From Bacillota bacterium (GTDB lineage: Bacteria; Bacillota; Clostridia; Acetivibrionales; DTU013): a stretch of 15,600 nucleotides of DNA. Shown piece after piece: positions 1 to 7,671 of the stretch. Made by a program: the position numbers and the translations under genes. The stretch's first letter is position 1; the number at the start of each line of letters is the position of its first letter. The DNA is taken from assembly GCA_023435805.1 (NCBI GenBank), contig JAEZMC010000019.1, positions 1-15,600 on the forward strand. The letters are read 5' to 3'. The notes beneath the pieces were generated by a model. The model was not told where the DNA came from and did not search any database. It saw nothing but the letters and a program-made list of their open reading frames with translations.

Positions 1-1
1 C

Positions 2-1030
2 ATTACCGGAAAAAAAGCAGGATTGAACCACAGGGAGCTTGGATATGAAAGCAGGGAACAACTGCTACACAATATAAAGCAGGCATTCATAAAACAGTGC
101 GAGTATTTTATCCCCCGTATGGTTGAAGCTGCCAATGCGGCATCCGAAGCCATATCGGTCCTGCCGGTGCCGTTTTTGTCGACGATGATGGGTGGGATCG
201 AGAGCGGTATAGATACGAGGGATACAAAAGAAAAGGGGACGAAGTATAACGGCAGTGGCTGCCTGATCCACGGACTATCTGTCGTGGCTGACTCCTTTGC
301 GGCAATCAGGGGCTTTCTGTCGGAAGGGAAATATGATGTGCAGCGTGTGCTGGACGCCGTTATGAACGACTATGAGGGGGATGAAGCACTGCGTGAATAC
401 ATGCTGGACTTCCCCAAGTTCGGAAACAACATACCGTCAGTGGATGATGACGCTGCCGAGCTTGTAACGGCGATCAGCACAATGGTGGAAAAAAGCGGCA
501 ATTATCTTGGAAACAGCTTCAGGCCGGATTATGCCACACCATCCACTCATTTGCTTTACGGATACAAGGTCGGCGCCACACCGGACGGAAGGCATGCCAG
601 AGAAATGCTCGGATACGGCGTTGATCCGCTGTACGGTGAGGCAAGCGGCGGTCTGGGTTTCCGGATGCTGTCCGGCTTCAGGCTGCCCTATGCAAGAATG
701 TGCGGGGGGTATGCATCCCACTTCGGCATCGATCCCAAGTATTTCAAAGGGACAACCATGGAGGAAAAAGGACTGGAATTCAGAGATAAGGTCATCAATC
801 AGCTGTTCTTCAACCCTTTAAATAAAAGGGAAATAGCGCCGTATTACCTTTATGTAAACGTAACAACGCCGGAAATATTGAGAAAGGTATTGGCAAACCC
901 GAAAAAATACGCGCCGGGCGGAGTTTATATCGTTCGTATCCATGGGACCTTTGTCAATTTCCTTGATTTGTCGCCGGATATACAAAACGATATCATTAAA
1001 AGACTGGACCCGGCTTCGACGGCGATATGA
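2..1030 (+). CDS. Glycyl radical enzyme (PFL-like), C-terminal part; 5' end outside window
   Basis: This is the C-terminal portion of a pyruvate-formate-lyase/diol-dehydratase superfamily enzyme. The frame is open to the left edge, so the TTG at 23 is an internal Leu codon and not a start. Family landmarks are the GTKYN segment, the GATPDGR segment and the C-terminal glycyl-radical loop VRIHGTF followed by LSPDIQNDIIKR. The radical Gly is codon GGG at 944-946, 27 residues from the end. The usual loop is RVxGY/F/W; here Ile replaces Val and Thr replaces the aromatic, while Arg and Gly are kept. The thiyl Cys motif (GCxE type) and the activating enzyme would lie upstream. Its stop lies just before a PfkB kinase, two aldolases, an FGGY kinase and a polyol dehydrogenase, suggesting a sugar-derived substrate (inference). 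Family assignment is secure; the reaction (dehydratase, lyase or other) cannot be decided from this part. Confidence 0.9.
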   Translation: MTGKKAGLNHRELGYESREQLLHNIKQAFIKQCEYFIPRMVEAANAASEAISVLPVPFLSTMMGGIESGIDTRDTKEKGTKYNGSGCLIHGLSVVADSFAAIRGFLSEGKYDVQRVLDAVMNDYEGDEALREYMLDFPKFGNNIPSVDDDAAELVTAISTMVEKSGNYLGNSFRPDYATPSTHLLYGYKVGATPDGRHAREMLGYGVDPLYGEASGGLGFRMLSGFRLPYARMCGGYASHFGIDPKYFKGTTMEEKGLEFRDKVINQLFFNPLNKREIAPYYLYVNVTTPEILRKVLANPKKYAPGGVYIVRIHGTFVNFLDLSPDIQNDIIKRLDPASTAI

Positions 1031-1059
1031 CAGCAACCGGAGCCCATGGAGGGAACGGG

Positions 1060-2274
1060 ATGGTGAATGACAGCAATATAACCGCGGTGGTGGCCGGACA
1101 CCTTTGTCTGGATATTACACCCGGTTTTATGAATACAACTAACAAAGAGCTTGCAGAAATGATCTCCCCCGGACGGACACTGACTCTTTCGGGTGTCAAA
1201 ATCTCCACGGGCGGTGTGGTTTCCAACACCGGCCTTGCATTGTCCGTCCTCGGTATACCGACAAAACTGATGGGGAAAACCGGCCGGGATTATTTCGGAG
1301 ACATTGTACTGCAGATCCTTAAGGAACGGGGGATTTGTGACGGAATACACGTCTGCGGGGAGGCAGCAACCTCCTTTTCCATCGTTCTTGCACCGGCGGG
1401 AGTCGACAGGATGTTCCTGCATGAACCGGGAGCAAACGCGCTGTTTGACTCCGGCGATATAGATTACGACATTGTCGCAAGCGCTTCGCTTTTTCATTTC
1501 GGATATCCTACCGCAATGAGGAATATGTATCTGGATAACGGTGCTGAGCTGGTAAAGGTGTTCAGCAGCGTAAAGGCATTGAATGTGGTGACTTCGATGG
1601 ACCTGTCCCTGCCCGACGCCGGTTCTGAAGCGGGTAAGGCGGACTGGAAATGTATTTTGAAAAGCGTTCTGCCCTATGTGGATATCTTCGCTCCGAGCCT
1701 GGAGGAGATATTCTATATTCTAAGAAACGAGGAATACAACCGTCTGTACAGGTCTTTCAAAGGCGGGGATGCGGTTGACGCGCTGGACATGAATATCCTG
1801 CAGGAGCTGGGCGGCGAGCTTCTACAGCTGGGAGTGAAAATCGCCGTCATTAAATGCGGGAAAAAAGGATATTATATACGGACTCAAAAGGCGGAGCAGC
1901 TAACCGGATTGAGCAAGGCACTGCCGTTTGATCTCCGGAACTGGAGCGGACGCGAGCTGCTGGAGGAGGCCTATCATGCGGACACCGTCGTTTCCGCAAA
2001 TGGAGCCGGAGATACAAGCATTGCAGGTTTTCTGGCTTCTCTGATGAAAGGGAAATCCATAGAACAATCCGTCAAAATGGCTTGTGCGACAGGTTCTTTA
2101 TGTGTACAGGCTTTTGATGCGCTCAGCGGGATAAAACCCATGGAAGAAACGGAGGCGCTCATCCGGAAGGGATGGGTAAAGGATCGTGTGAAGCCGGACG
2201 GCTCCTATTGGAACTATGACAGCGACCGGCAGGTCTGGGTAGGGCGCCAGGATGCCCTGTATATACGCAAATGA
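1060..2274 (+). CDS. PfkB-family carbohydrate kinase
   Basis: This is a ribokinase/PfkB-fold sugar kinase of 404 aa. It transfers phosphate from ATP to a sugar or sugar phosphate in the cytoplasm; the substrate is unknown. The N-terminal glycine-rich substrate motif STGGVVSNTGLALSVLG lies near residues 49-65. The C-terminal anion-hole motif reads SANGAGDT, with the catalytic Asp at about residue 318; Asn replaces the Thr of the usual DTxGAGD. It is longer than a typical 300-330 aa PfkB, with an insert around residues 205-300 and a C-terminal tail rich in Trp and Tyr. I chose ATG 1060 because GGAGGG sits at 1048-1053. An in-frame ATG at 1027 overlaps the upstream stop (ATGA) but has no SD, and would add 11 unconserved-looking residues. 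It lies between the radical enzyme and a bisphosphate aldolase, so it may make the aldolase substrate (inference). Confidence 0.88.
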   Translation: MVNDSNITAVVAGHLCLDITPGFMNTTNKELAEMISPGRTLTLSGVKISTGGVVSNTGLALSVLGIPTKLMGKTGRDYFGDIVLQILKERGICDGIHVCGEAATSFSIVLAPAGVDRMFLHEPGANALFDSGDIDYDIVASASLFHFGYPTAMRNMYLDNGAELVKVFSSVKALNVVTSMDLSLPDAGSEAGKADWKCILKSVLPYVDIFAPSLEEIFYILRNEEYNRLYRSFKGGDAVDALDMNILQELGGELLQLGVKIAVIKCGKKGYYIRTQKAEQLTGLSKALPFDLRNWSGRELLEEAYHADTVVSANGAGDTSIAGFLASLMKGKSIEQSVKMACATGSLCVQAFDALSGIKPMEETEALIRKGWVKDRVKPDGSYWNYDSDRQVWVGRQDALYIRK

Positions 2275-2292
2275 AAAGAATGGAGGCTTGAC

Positions 2293-3156
2293 ATGGCTAT
2301 CGCAACATTGAAGGACGTTTTGAAAAAAGCGGAGGAAGGCAAATACGGCGTCGGCATGTTCAACGTGCTGAATATCGAAACAATCCAATCCGTCATATTG
2401 GCGGCGGAAGAAAGCGCATCCCCTGTAATCATGAGCATCCCGGAAGTGGATTGGTGGCACGTCGATGCGGAGCTTGTCATTAAAGCGATGGTTGAAAAGG
2501 CGCGCAACGCCAGTGTGCCGGTGGTTTTGCATTACGATCACGGTCATGATATGGAATTTATGAAAAAACTGCTGGAGCACGGCTGGACTTCCTTGATGAT
2601 CGACGAGTCCAAAAGGCCTCTGGAGGAAAATATCGAAATCACGTCCCATGTGGTGGAGCTGGCGGGCCGATACGGCGCCTCCGTAGAAGGCGAACTGGGG
2701 CATGTGCCGTTTGACGAAGGTCAGAGCGGCGATGTGGTGCCGGATATGTATAGCCTTTACACCAAAGTGGAGGAAGCTGTTTATTTTGCCGAAAAGACCG
2801 GTATTGACGCACTGGCGGTTTCGATCGGGACTGTGCACGGTGAGTTTAAGTTCAAGCCGGATCTGAATTTCAAACGCCTTGGAGAGCTCTATTCCGCCCT
2901 GGAGATCCCGCTGGTGCTGCATGGTGGATCCGGACTAAGCGGACAGGATTTTAAAAGGTGTATCGAGCTGGGTATCAGAAAGATCAACGTATTTACAGAA
3001 ATCATGCTGGAGCCCGGAAAGGCAATCAGGCAGCGATTGGCCGAAGAACCGGGCTGGAAGGCTTCGTATACCGAGCTGATGGGGCTCTCAATCCAAACGA
3101 TGACGGAAGCGGTAAAAAGAAACATGGACATCTTCAGAAGCACTGGAAAGGCGTAG
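2293..3156 (+). CDS. Class II ketose-bisphosphate aldolase (FBA/GatY-like)
   Basis: This is a zinc-dependent class II aldolase of 287 aa, normal length for the GatY/KbaY/FbaA family. It cleaves a ketose 1,6-bisphosphate (or analogue) to DHAP and an aldehyde. The LHYDHG motif gives catalytic Asp82 and zinc ligand His83. VHGEF gives His182 and LHGGSG gives His210 as the other zinc ligands. The phosphate-binding segment is INVFTE (231-236), closer to the NVATE type of tagatose-bisphosphate aldolases than to the NVDTD type of fructose-bisphosphate aldolases. The SD GGAGG at 2282-2286 precedes ATG 2293. The gap from the kinase stop is 18 bp, so they are probably co-transcribed. Exact substrate is not determinable; fructose, tagatose or a deoxy-sugar phosphate are all possible. 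Confidence 0.9.
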   Translation: MAIATLKDVLKKAEEGKYGVGMFNVLNIETIQSVILAAEESASPVIMSIPEVDWWHVDAELVIKAMVEKARNASVPVVLHYDHGHDMEFMKKLLEHGWTSLMIDESKRPLEENIEITSHVVELAGRYGASVEGELGHVPFDEGQSGDVVPDMYSLYTKVEEAVYFAEKTGIDALAVSIGTVHGEFKFKPDLNFKRLGELYSALEIPLVLHGGSGLSGQDFKRCIELGIRKINVFTEIMLEPGKAIRQRLAEEPGWKASYTELMGLSIQTMTEAVKRNMDIFRSTGKA

Positions 3157-3223
3157 AAATAACCAGAACCGGCAAGTTCGGCCGAATGAATAAAAAGGAC
3201 GATAACAGAAACAAGGTGATGAA

Positions 3224-3928
3224 ATGAAGGAAATATTAAAGGAAGAGAAATTAAGGGAAGAAATATGTGAAATCGGAAGAAGAATGTATTCGAATGGTTT
3301 TGTAGCGGCAAATGACGGGAATATTACAGCAAGGGCGGGAGAGGATACGTTTCTTACAACGCCGACAGGAGTCAGCAAGGGCTTTTTGACGCCTGACATG
3401 ATTACGAAGGTGGACGGATCGGGTAATGTAATCGATGGCACCTGTGAACCGTCCAGCGAGATCAGGGTCCATTTAACCGTATATAGGGAAAGACCTGACG
3501 CAGGAGCCGTCATCCATGCCCACCCGCCATTTTCAACGGCCTATGCCGTTGCCGGCATTCCACTTGACAAATGCATTCTGCCGGAAACCGTATTTGCATT
3601 GGGTTGTGTTCCTGTAGTAAAATATGCCATACCGGGGTCACAGGAGCTGGCAGACGGATTGGTCAGCCATCTTCGGGACCATGATGCGCTGCTTCTGGAA
3701 AATCACGGTACGGTAACGGTGGGACCGGATTTGATCAATGCTTACTTTATGCTTGAAAGAGTAGAGTTTTATGCTAAAATTACATTACTGACACAATTGA
3801 TCGGAAGCCAGAAGGAGCTACCCGGACATGAAATTGAAAAGCTGATCGGCAAAAGACAGGCGTCCGGCCTTCCGGGCAGGCATCCGTGGCTGCAGGCGAA
3901 CCATCTGGATTTTCGGCAGGAGGTATAA
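3224..3928 (+). CDS. Class II aldolase/adducin family, L-fuculose-phosphate-aldolase-like
   Basis: This 234-aa protein belongs to the FucA/AraD/RhaD zinc family, which splits deoxy-ketose 1-phosphates to DHAP and an aldehyde or epimerises ribulose 5-phosphate. DGNITAR (31-37) and TPTG (46-49) form the phosphate site. PSSE places the catalytic acid at Glu79, and zinc ligands are His98 and His100 (IHAHPP) and His161 (ENHG). The SSE plus HAH pattern is that of aldolases; AraD epimerases usually carry SSD and HTH, so I do not call this araD despite the araB gene further along. AAGGTGAT at 3213-3220 provides the SD. It follows the bisphosphate aldolase by 67 bp and ends 1 bp before the FGGY kinase. 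It may use the product of that kinase (inference). Confidence 0.88.
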   Translation: MKEILKEEKLREEICEIGRRMYSNGFVAANDGNITARAGEDTFLTTPTGVSKGFLTPDMITKVDGSGNVIDGTCEPSSEIRVHLTVYRERPDAGAVIHAHPPFSTAYAVAGIPLDKCILPETVFALGCVPVVKYAIPGSQELADGLVSHLRDHDALLLENHGTVTVGPDLINAYFMLERVEFYAKITLLTQLIGSQKELPGHEIEKLIGKRQASGLPGRHPWLQANHLDFRQEV

Positions 3929-3929
3929 A

Positions 3930-5447
3930 ATGCCCGGATATTTATTGGCACATGATCTTGGAACTTCAGGTAATAAAGCGACGCTTTTCAGGGAGGACGG
4001 ACGGATTGTAGACAGCGAGGTATTCCCTTACAAAACGGTCTACGCGGCGGGGAACTGTGCGGAACAGGACCCGCATGACTGGTGGGACGCGATAAAAAAA
4101 GCCACCAGTGCACTGACGGCAAAAATCAACCCTGCCGACATTGCGGCAGTTTCCTTTAGCGGGCAAATGCAGGGATGCACCTGTATCGATATAAACGGAG
4201 AACCTTTGCATAATTGCCTTATCTGGGCTGACCAGCGTGCAACAGCGGAAGCAGAAGAGCTGCTTGAGGTTTTGCCGCTCAAAGAGTTCTACCGGATTAC
4301 CGGGCACCGCATGAGCGCGGCCAACAGCATCGCCAAACTCATGTGGGTTAAGAAGCACCTGCCCGATATTTACAAGAAAACCTACAAGATGCTCAACGCC
4401 AAGGATTATATCATTCTGAAGCTGACAGGCAGATTTCTGACGGACTATACCGATGCATCCGGTACCTGTGGTATGGATCTAATCCGCCATGAGTGGTCAG
4501 AGCAGGTTATAGACGCCGCAAAGCTGGATATGGGCAAGATGCCGGAGCTGCACAATTCCACGGACATTGCGGGCTATGTAACGAAAGCCGCCGCCGCGGA
4601 ATGCGGACTGCTGGAGGGAACTCCCGTGGTATGCGGCGGGGGAGACGGCGTGGCGGCCGGCGTGGGAGCGGGCTGCATAGGTATAAACGATACCTATTGC
4701 TGTATGGGGACCTCTGCATGGGTTGCTGCTACACATTCCTCCCCGATTCTGGACGAAAAAATGACGGCCTACAACTTTGCACACATGATCAGCAAGGATC
4801 TGTACATGCCGTGCGGAGCCATGTCTGCTTGCGGGCCCTCCTATGACTGGTTCATCGGAAATTTTGCATCGGAGGAAAGCCGCCTTTCGAAAATCATGGG
4901 CGTGAAGGTTTATGATGTCATGAATCTGAAGGTGGCCCAATCGCCGGCCGGAGCGAAAGGCCTTTTGTTCCTGCCTTACCTTCTGGGTGAGAGAAGCCCC
5001 CATTGGAATCCCGAAGCAAGGGGGACATTTGTAGGCATAACAGTGGATCATACTAAAGGCGACATGCTGCGTGCCGTTCTGGAAGGGGTATCCATGAATC
5101 TGAGCATCGTGCTGGATGTTTACAAGAGCCATTATCCCGTAGAACGCGTCACGATCATCGGCGGTTGTGCGGACGATACCTGGAGCCAGATCTGTACGGA
5201 TGTTTACAATATGAAATGCTGCAAAATCAACTACGACCGGGAAGCAACCTCCATCGGGGCCGCGGTGGCCGCCGGCGTAGGCGTGGGAATGTTCGATGAT
5301 TTTACGGCAGTCAACAAATTCATAGGAATAACAAAAACCTACAGCCCCAATCCCGGGAATGCCCTGAAATATCAAAAGCTCAAACCGGTTTTCGAAGAGG
5401 CGTACCATTCCCTTGTGAACGTTTACAGCCAGTTGGTAAAGATATAA
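3930..5447 (+). CDS. FGGY-family carbohydrate kinase, xylulokinase-like
   Basis: This 505-aa kinase has the two actin-like domains of the FGGY family, at the normal length of xylulokinases. It phosphorylates a ketose or polyol with ATP in the cytoplasm. The N-terminal phosphate-binding motif is HDLGTSGNKA (8-17). SGQMQG (77-82) corresponds to the SGQMHG of xylulokinases. GGGDGVAAGVG carries the catalytic Asp239, and GERSPHW is the C-domain substrate or ADP segment. ATG 3930 has AGGAGG at 3918-3923 and lies 1 bp after the aldolase stop, so the pair is translationally coupled. Xylulose is the conservative substrate guess. The aldolase partner would also fit a ketose phosphorylated on C1, such as fuculose or rhamnulose. 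Confidence 0.88.
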   Translation: MPGYLLAHDLGTSGNKATLFREDGRIVDSEVFPYKTVYAAGNCAEQDPHDWWDAIKKATSALTAKINPADIAAVSFSGQMQGCTCIDINGEPLHNCLIWADQRATAEAEELLEVLPLKEFYRITGHRMSAANSIAKLMWVKKHLPDIYKKTYKMLNAKDYIILKLTGRFLTDYTDASGTCGMDLIRHEWSEQVIDAAKLDMGKMPELHNSTDIAGYVTKAAAAECGLLEGTPVVCGGGDGVAAGVGAGCIGINDTYCCMGTSAWVAATHSSPILDEKMTAYNFAHMISKDLYMPCGAMSACGPSYDWFIGNFASEESRLSKIMGVKVYDVMNLKVAQSPAGAKGLLFLPYLLGERSPHWNPEARGTFVGITVDHTKGDMLRAVLEGVSMNLSIVLDVYKSHYPVERVTIIGGCADDTWSQICTDVYNMKCCKINYDREATSIGAAVAAGVGVGMFDDFTAVNKFIGITKTYSPNPGNALKYQKLKPVFEEAYHSLVNVYSQLVKI

Positions 5448-5492
5448 AGGCTGATACGATATCAATAATCATTATATTTTATGGAGGTGCGT

Positions 5493-6530
5493 ATGAAGAA
5501 TACAGCTGTATTTTTAACAGGGATTGAGAAACTGGAATTTCGTGAGGTAGAAGTACCGAAAATCAAGGCGGACGAGGTTTTGGTCAAAATGGAGGCCATC
5601 GGTGTCTGCGGCTCCGATGTACATTACTACTCACACGGCAAAATAGGTGATTTCGTTGTTGAATTCCCCTTTATTCTGGGACACGAATGTGCCGGTACCG
5701 TAGTTGAGACCGGCAGCGACGTCAAACATCTCAACGTGGGTGACAGAGTGGCTCTGGAACCCGGTATTCCCTGCGGACAGTGTGAATTTTGCCTGACCGG
5801 AAAATATAACCTTTGTCCCGATGTGAAGTTTTTTGCCACGCCTCCCTACGACGGATGCCTGATGAATTATGTATCCCATCCCGCTCGGTTTGCGTTTAAG
5901 CTGCCAGACAATGTTTCGTCCGTAGAAGGCGCCCTGGTGGAACCGCTTGCGATCGGCATCAACGCAGCTTTGACCGGCGGCGTCAAGCTGGGGGATTCTG
6001 TTGTCATTTTCGGCGCAGGCTGTATCGGCCTTGTCTCACTGCTGGCTTCAAAGGCATATGGTGCGACTCAGGTTATTATGGTGGATATTATTGAGAAGAG
6101 ACTTGAGGTTGCGAAGGGCATGGGTGCCGTTACGCTAAATGCCAGGGAATGTGATGTTCCGGCTGAAATCAAAAGGCTGACGGGCGGGAAGGGTGCACAG
6201 GTGGTCATCGACTGCGCCGGAACCAACACAACCATGTGCCAGACAGTGGAGGTTGCCAAAGCAGCGGGCACGATCGTATGGGTAGGCCTTGCCAGCGACA
6301 CGGTCAGCGGTTTGAAGGTCGGCCCGATCAGCACAAGGGAGCTCACCATCAAGTCCATTTTCAGATACAAGAACCTATATCCCGTTACGATCGCGGCGAT
6401 CGCAGACGGTAAAATCGATATCAGCGGAATTATCTCCGACAAATACAAATTCGAGGATACGCCGAAGGCATTCGCAGAAACCATGAAAAATGCGCAGAAT
6501 ATTGTAAAAAGCGTCATCGTGTTTGACTAA
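5493..6530 (+). CDS. Zinc-dependent medium-chain dehydrogenase, sorbitol/xylitol dehydrogenase-like
   Basis: This 345-aa MDR-superfamily dehydrogenase most resembles sorbitol (L-iditol), xylitol and related polyol dehydrogenases, which oxidise a polyol C2 hydroxyl to a ketose with NAD+. Catalytic zinc ligands are Cys39 (GVCGSD), His64 and Glu65 (GHE) and probably Glu150. The structural zinc site is the four Cys 94, 97, 100 and 108. The Rossmann glycine motif GAGCIG (174-179) is followed by Asp198, favouring NAD over NADP. I chose ATG 5493 because GGAGGTG at 5483-5489 is its SD. The ATG at 5481 lies immediately in front of that SD and would add MEVR. It starts 45 bp after the FGGY kinase and is followed by a strong terminator. 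It probably supplies the ketose for the kinase (inference). Confidence 0.9.
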   Translation: MKNTAVFLTGIEKLEFREVEVPKIKADEVLVKMEAIGVCGSDVHYYSHGKIGDFVVEFPFILGHECAGTVVETGSDVKHLNVGDRVALEPGIPCGQCEFCLTGKYNLCPDVKFFATPPYDGCLMNYVSHPARFAFKLPDNVSSVEGALVEPLAIGINAALTGGVKLGDSVVIFGAGCIGLVSLLASKAYGATQVIMVDIIEKRLEVAKGMGAVTLNARECDVPAEIKRLTGGKGAQVVIDCAGTNTTMCQTVEVAKAAGTIVWVGLASDTVSGLKVGPISTRELTIKSIFRYKNLYPVTIAAIADGKIDISGIISDKYKFEDTPKAFAETMKNAQNIVKSVIVFD

Positions 6531-6557
6531 GGTGGATGATCTATTCCAGTAATCGGT

Positions 6558-6593
6558 GGCGGGGCACAAGAATTGTTTTGTGTCCCGCCTTTT
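6558..6593 (+). terminator. Intrinsic terminator after the dehydrogenase gene
   Basis: A 12-bp stem (6558-6569 with 6578-6589, one G-U pair) encloses an 8-base loop and is followed by TTTT at 6590-6593. It lies 27 bp after the dehydrogenase stop and only 14 bp before the fructokinase SD. Fructokinase expression must therefore come from readthrough or from a start site inside this hairpin region; I see no convincing separate promoter. Confidence 0.85.
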
Positions 6594-6621
6594 GGTAATA
6601 TGAACTCAGGAGGTTTTGAAT

Positions 6622-7593
6622 ATGTATGATGTGGTAGCCATAGGTGAACTGCTGATTGATTTTGCACCCGGCGGAGCTACGAAGGAAGGTACGGCCCTGT
6701 TTGAAAGAAACCCCGGCGGAGCGCCCGGCAATGTCCTGTCCATTTTATCAAAGCTTGGCAAAAAGACTGCGTTGATCAGCAAGGTTGGAGAGGATCAATT
6801 TGGAGAATTTCTGATCTCCGTTATAAAAGACATCGGTATCGATACAAAAGGAATACTGGTTTCCAGGGAAGCCAATACGACACTTGCCTTTGTACATCTG
6901 GACGAAAAGGGCGACAGGAGCTTCAGCTTCTATAGAAAACCGGGTGCGGACATGCTCCTTGGCGAGCAGGATATTGATGATAAGCTGGTAAAAGATACAA
7001 AAATATTTCATTTCGGAACGGTATCCATGACGCATGAGCCCTCCAGGGGAGCAACACTTTATGCTGTTAAAGCGGCAAAGGAAAAAGGGAGCCTGATATC
7101 CTTCGACCCGAATCTCAGGCCTCCGTTGTGGGACAGCCTTGAAGAAGCAAAACGGATGATGGAAATCGGACTGGAATATGCCGATATTTTAAAGGTATCT
7201 GAGGAGGAGCTGGAGTTCCTTACAGGCTTAAAGGACCTCGGAGCAGGCTCGGAGTATATTTCCGGGAAATATGGCATACGCCTTGTACTGGTTACGTTGG
7301 GACCAAAGGGCTGCTTCTATCGGCTGGGTACACAAACCGGCTGCCTTCCTACTTATGATGTAAAAACCGTGGACACCACCGGAGCCGGCGATGCATTTCT
7401 TGGAGCGTTCCTGTACGGATTGCTTGAAAAGCGGAAGAGCCTGACCGAATTGAACCGGGACGAGATCGAGCAGCTGGTTGATTTCGCTAATGCCGCAGGG
7501 TCTCTGGCTACTATCAGGAAAGGTGCCATACCCGCCATGCCGACTGCTGCAGAAATAGAACAATGCAGAAATACGGTGGCAAAGCTTGTATAA
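6622..7593 (+). CDS. Fructokinase-like PfkB-family kinase
   Basis: This 323-aa PfkB kinase is of the bacterial fructokinase (ScrK-like) type: ATP plus fructose gives fructose 6-phosphate in the cytoplasm. It opens with the conserved GELLIDF, has the substrate-site segment NPGGAPGNV (30-38), and carries a canonical DTTGAGDAF motif with catalytic Asp257. ATG 6622 has AGGAGGT at 6608-6614, a better start than the in-frame TTG at 6616. Fructose would be the product of sorbitol or mannitol oxidation by the upstream dehydrogenase, making these a plausible pair. A terminator separates it from the dehydrogenase and another follows it, so it behaves as a semi-independent unit. A related 2-keto-3-deoxygluconate or other ketohexose substrate is the alternative. 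Confidence 0.85.
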   Translation: MYDVVAIGELLIDFAPGGATKEGTALFERNPGGAPGNVLSILSKLGKKTALISKVGEDQFGEFLISVIKDIGIDTKGILVSREANTTLAFVHLDEKGDRSFSFYRKPGADMLLGEQDIDDKLVKDTKIFHFGTVSMTHEPSRGATLYAVKAAKEKGSLISFDPNLRPPLWDSLEEAKRMMEIGLEYADILKVSEEELEFLTGLKDLGAGSEYISGKYGIRLVLVTLGPKGCFYRLGTQTGCLPTYDVKTVDTTGAGDAFLGAFLYGLLEKRKSLTELNRDEIEQLVDFANAAGSLATIRKGAIPAMPTAAEIEQCRNTVAKLV

Positions 7594-7612
7594 TTATTAT
7601 AAACTTGTTCAC

Positions 7613-7641
7613 TTGCAGACGCCCCGAATATGGTATATTAT
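7613..7641 (+). promoter_or_regulatory. Candidate sigma-A promoter for araB
   Basis: TTGCAG (7613-7618) and TATTAT (7636-7641) are separated by exactly 17 bp. A start near 7648 would give a leader of about 107 bases to the araB TTG. The promoter lies inside the fructokinase terminator, so a transcript starting here carries only its 3' half. A second possible -10, TATACT (7677-7682), lacks a good -35. Confidence 0.5.
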
Positions 7642-7671
7642 TTATTATGTACCGGTTTAGGGCGTTTTTTT
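7619..7671 (+). terminator. Intrinsic terminator after fructokinase (two-part stem)
   Basis: ACGCCC (7619-7624) pairs with GGGCGT (7660-7665). After an internal loop, GGTATA (7632-7637) pairs with TGTACC (7648-7653), allowing one U-G pair. A T tract runs 7665-7671. The inner part coincides with a candidate promoter for araB. Confidence 0.75.

Noticed and set aside
23..25. TTG at 23 as the start of the glycyl radical enzyme
   Set aside because: The frame is open to the left edge, no SD precedes it, and the N-terminal two-thirds of the family, including the Cys motif, are missing. It is an internal codon.
925..1497. Open frame on the minus strand across the radical enzyme/kinase junction
   Set aside because: Cys- and His-rich shadow of two clear + strand genes, with no SD and no family resemblance.
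2098..2922. 274-codon open frame on the minus strand opposite the aldolase
   Set aside because: Shadow of the aldolase and kinase genes, His/Phe-rich, no start signal.
3224..3928. Calling the class II aldolase AraD (ribulose-5-phosphate 4-epimerase)
   Set aside because: It has SSE and HAH, as in aldolases; epimerases usually have SSD and HTH.
4497..5465. 322-codon open frame on the minus strand opposite the FGGY kinase
   Set aside because: Long but antisense to a motif-complete kinase; composition rich in His, Arg and Gly as expected for a shadow frame; no recognisable domain.
5481..5492. Upstream ATG (5481) as start of the polyol dehydrogenase
   Set aside because: It immediately precedes and runs through the SD used by the ATG at 5493.
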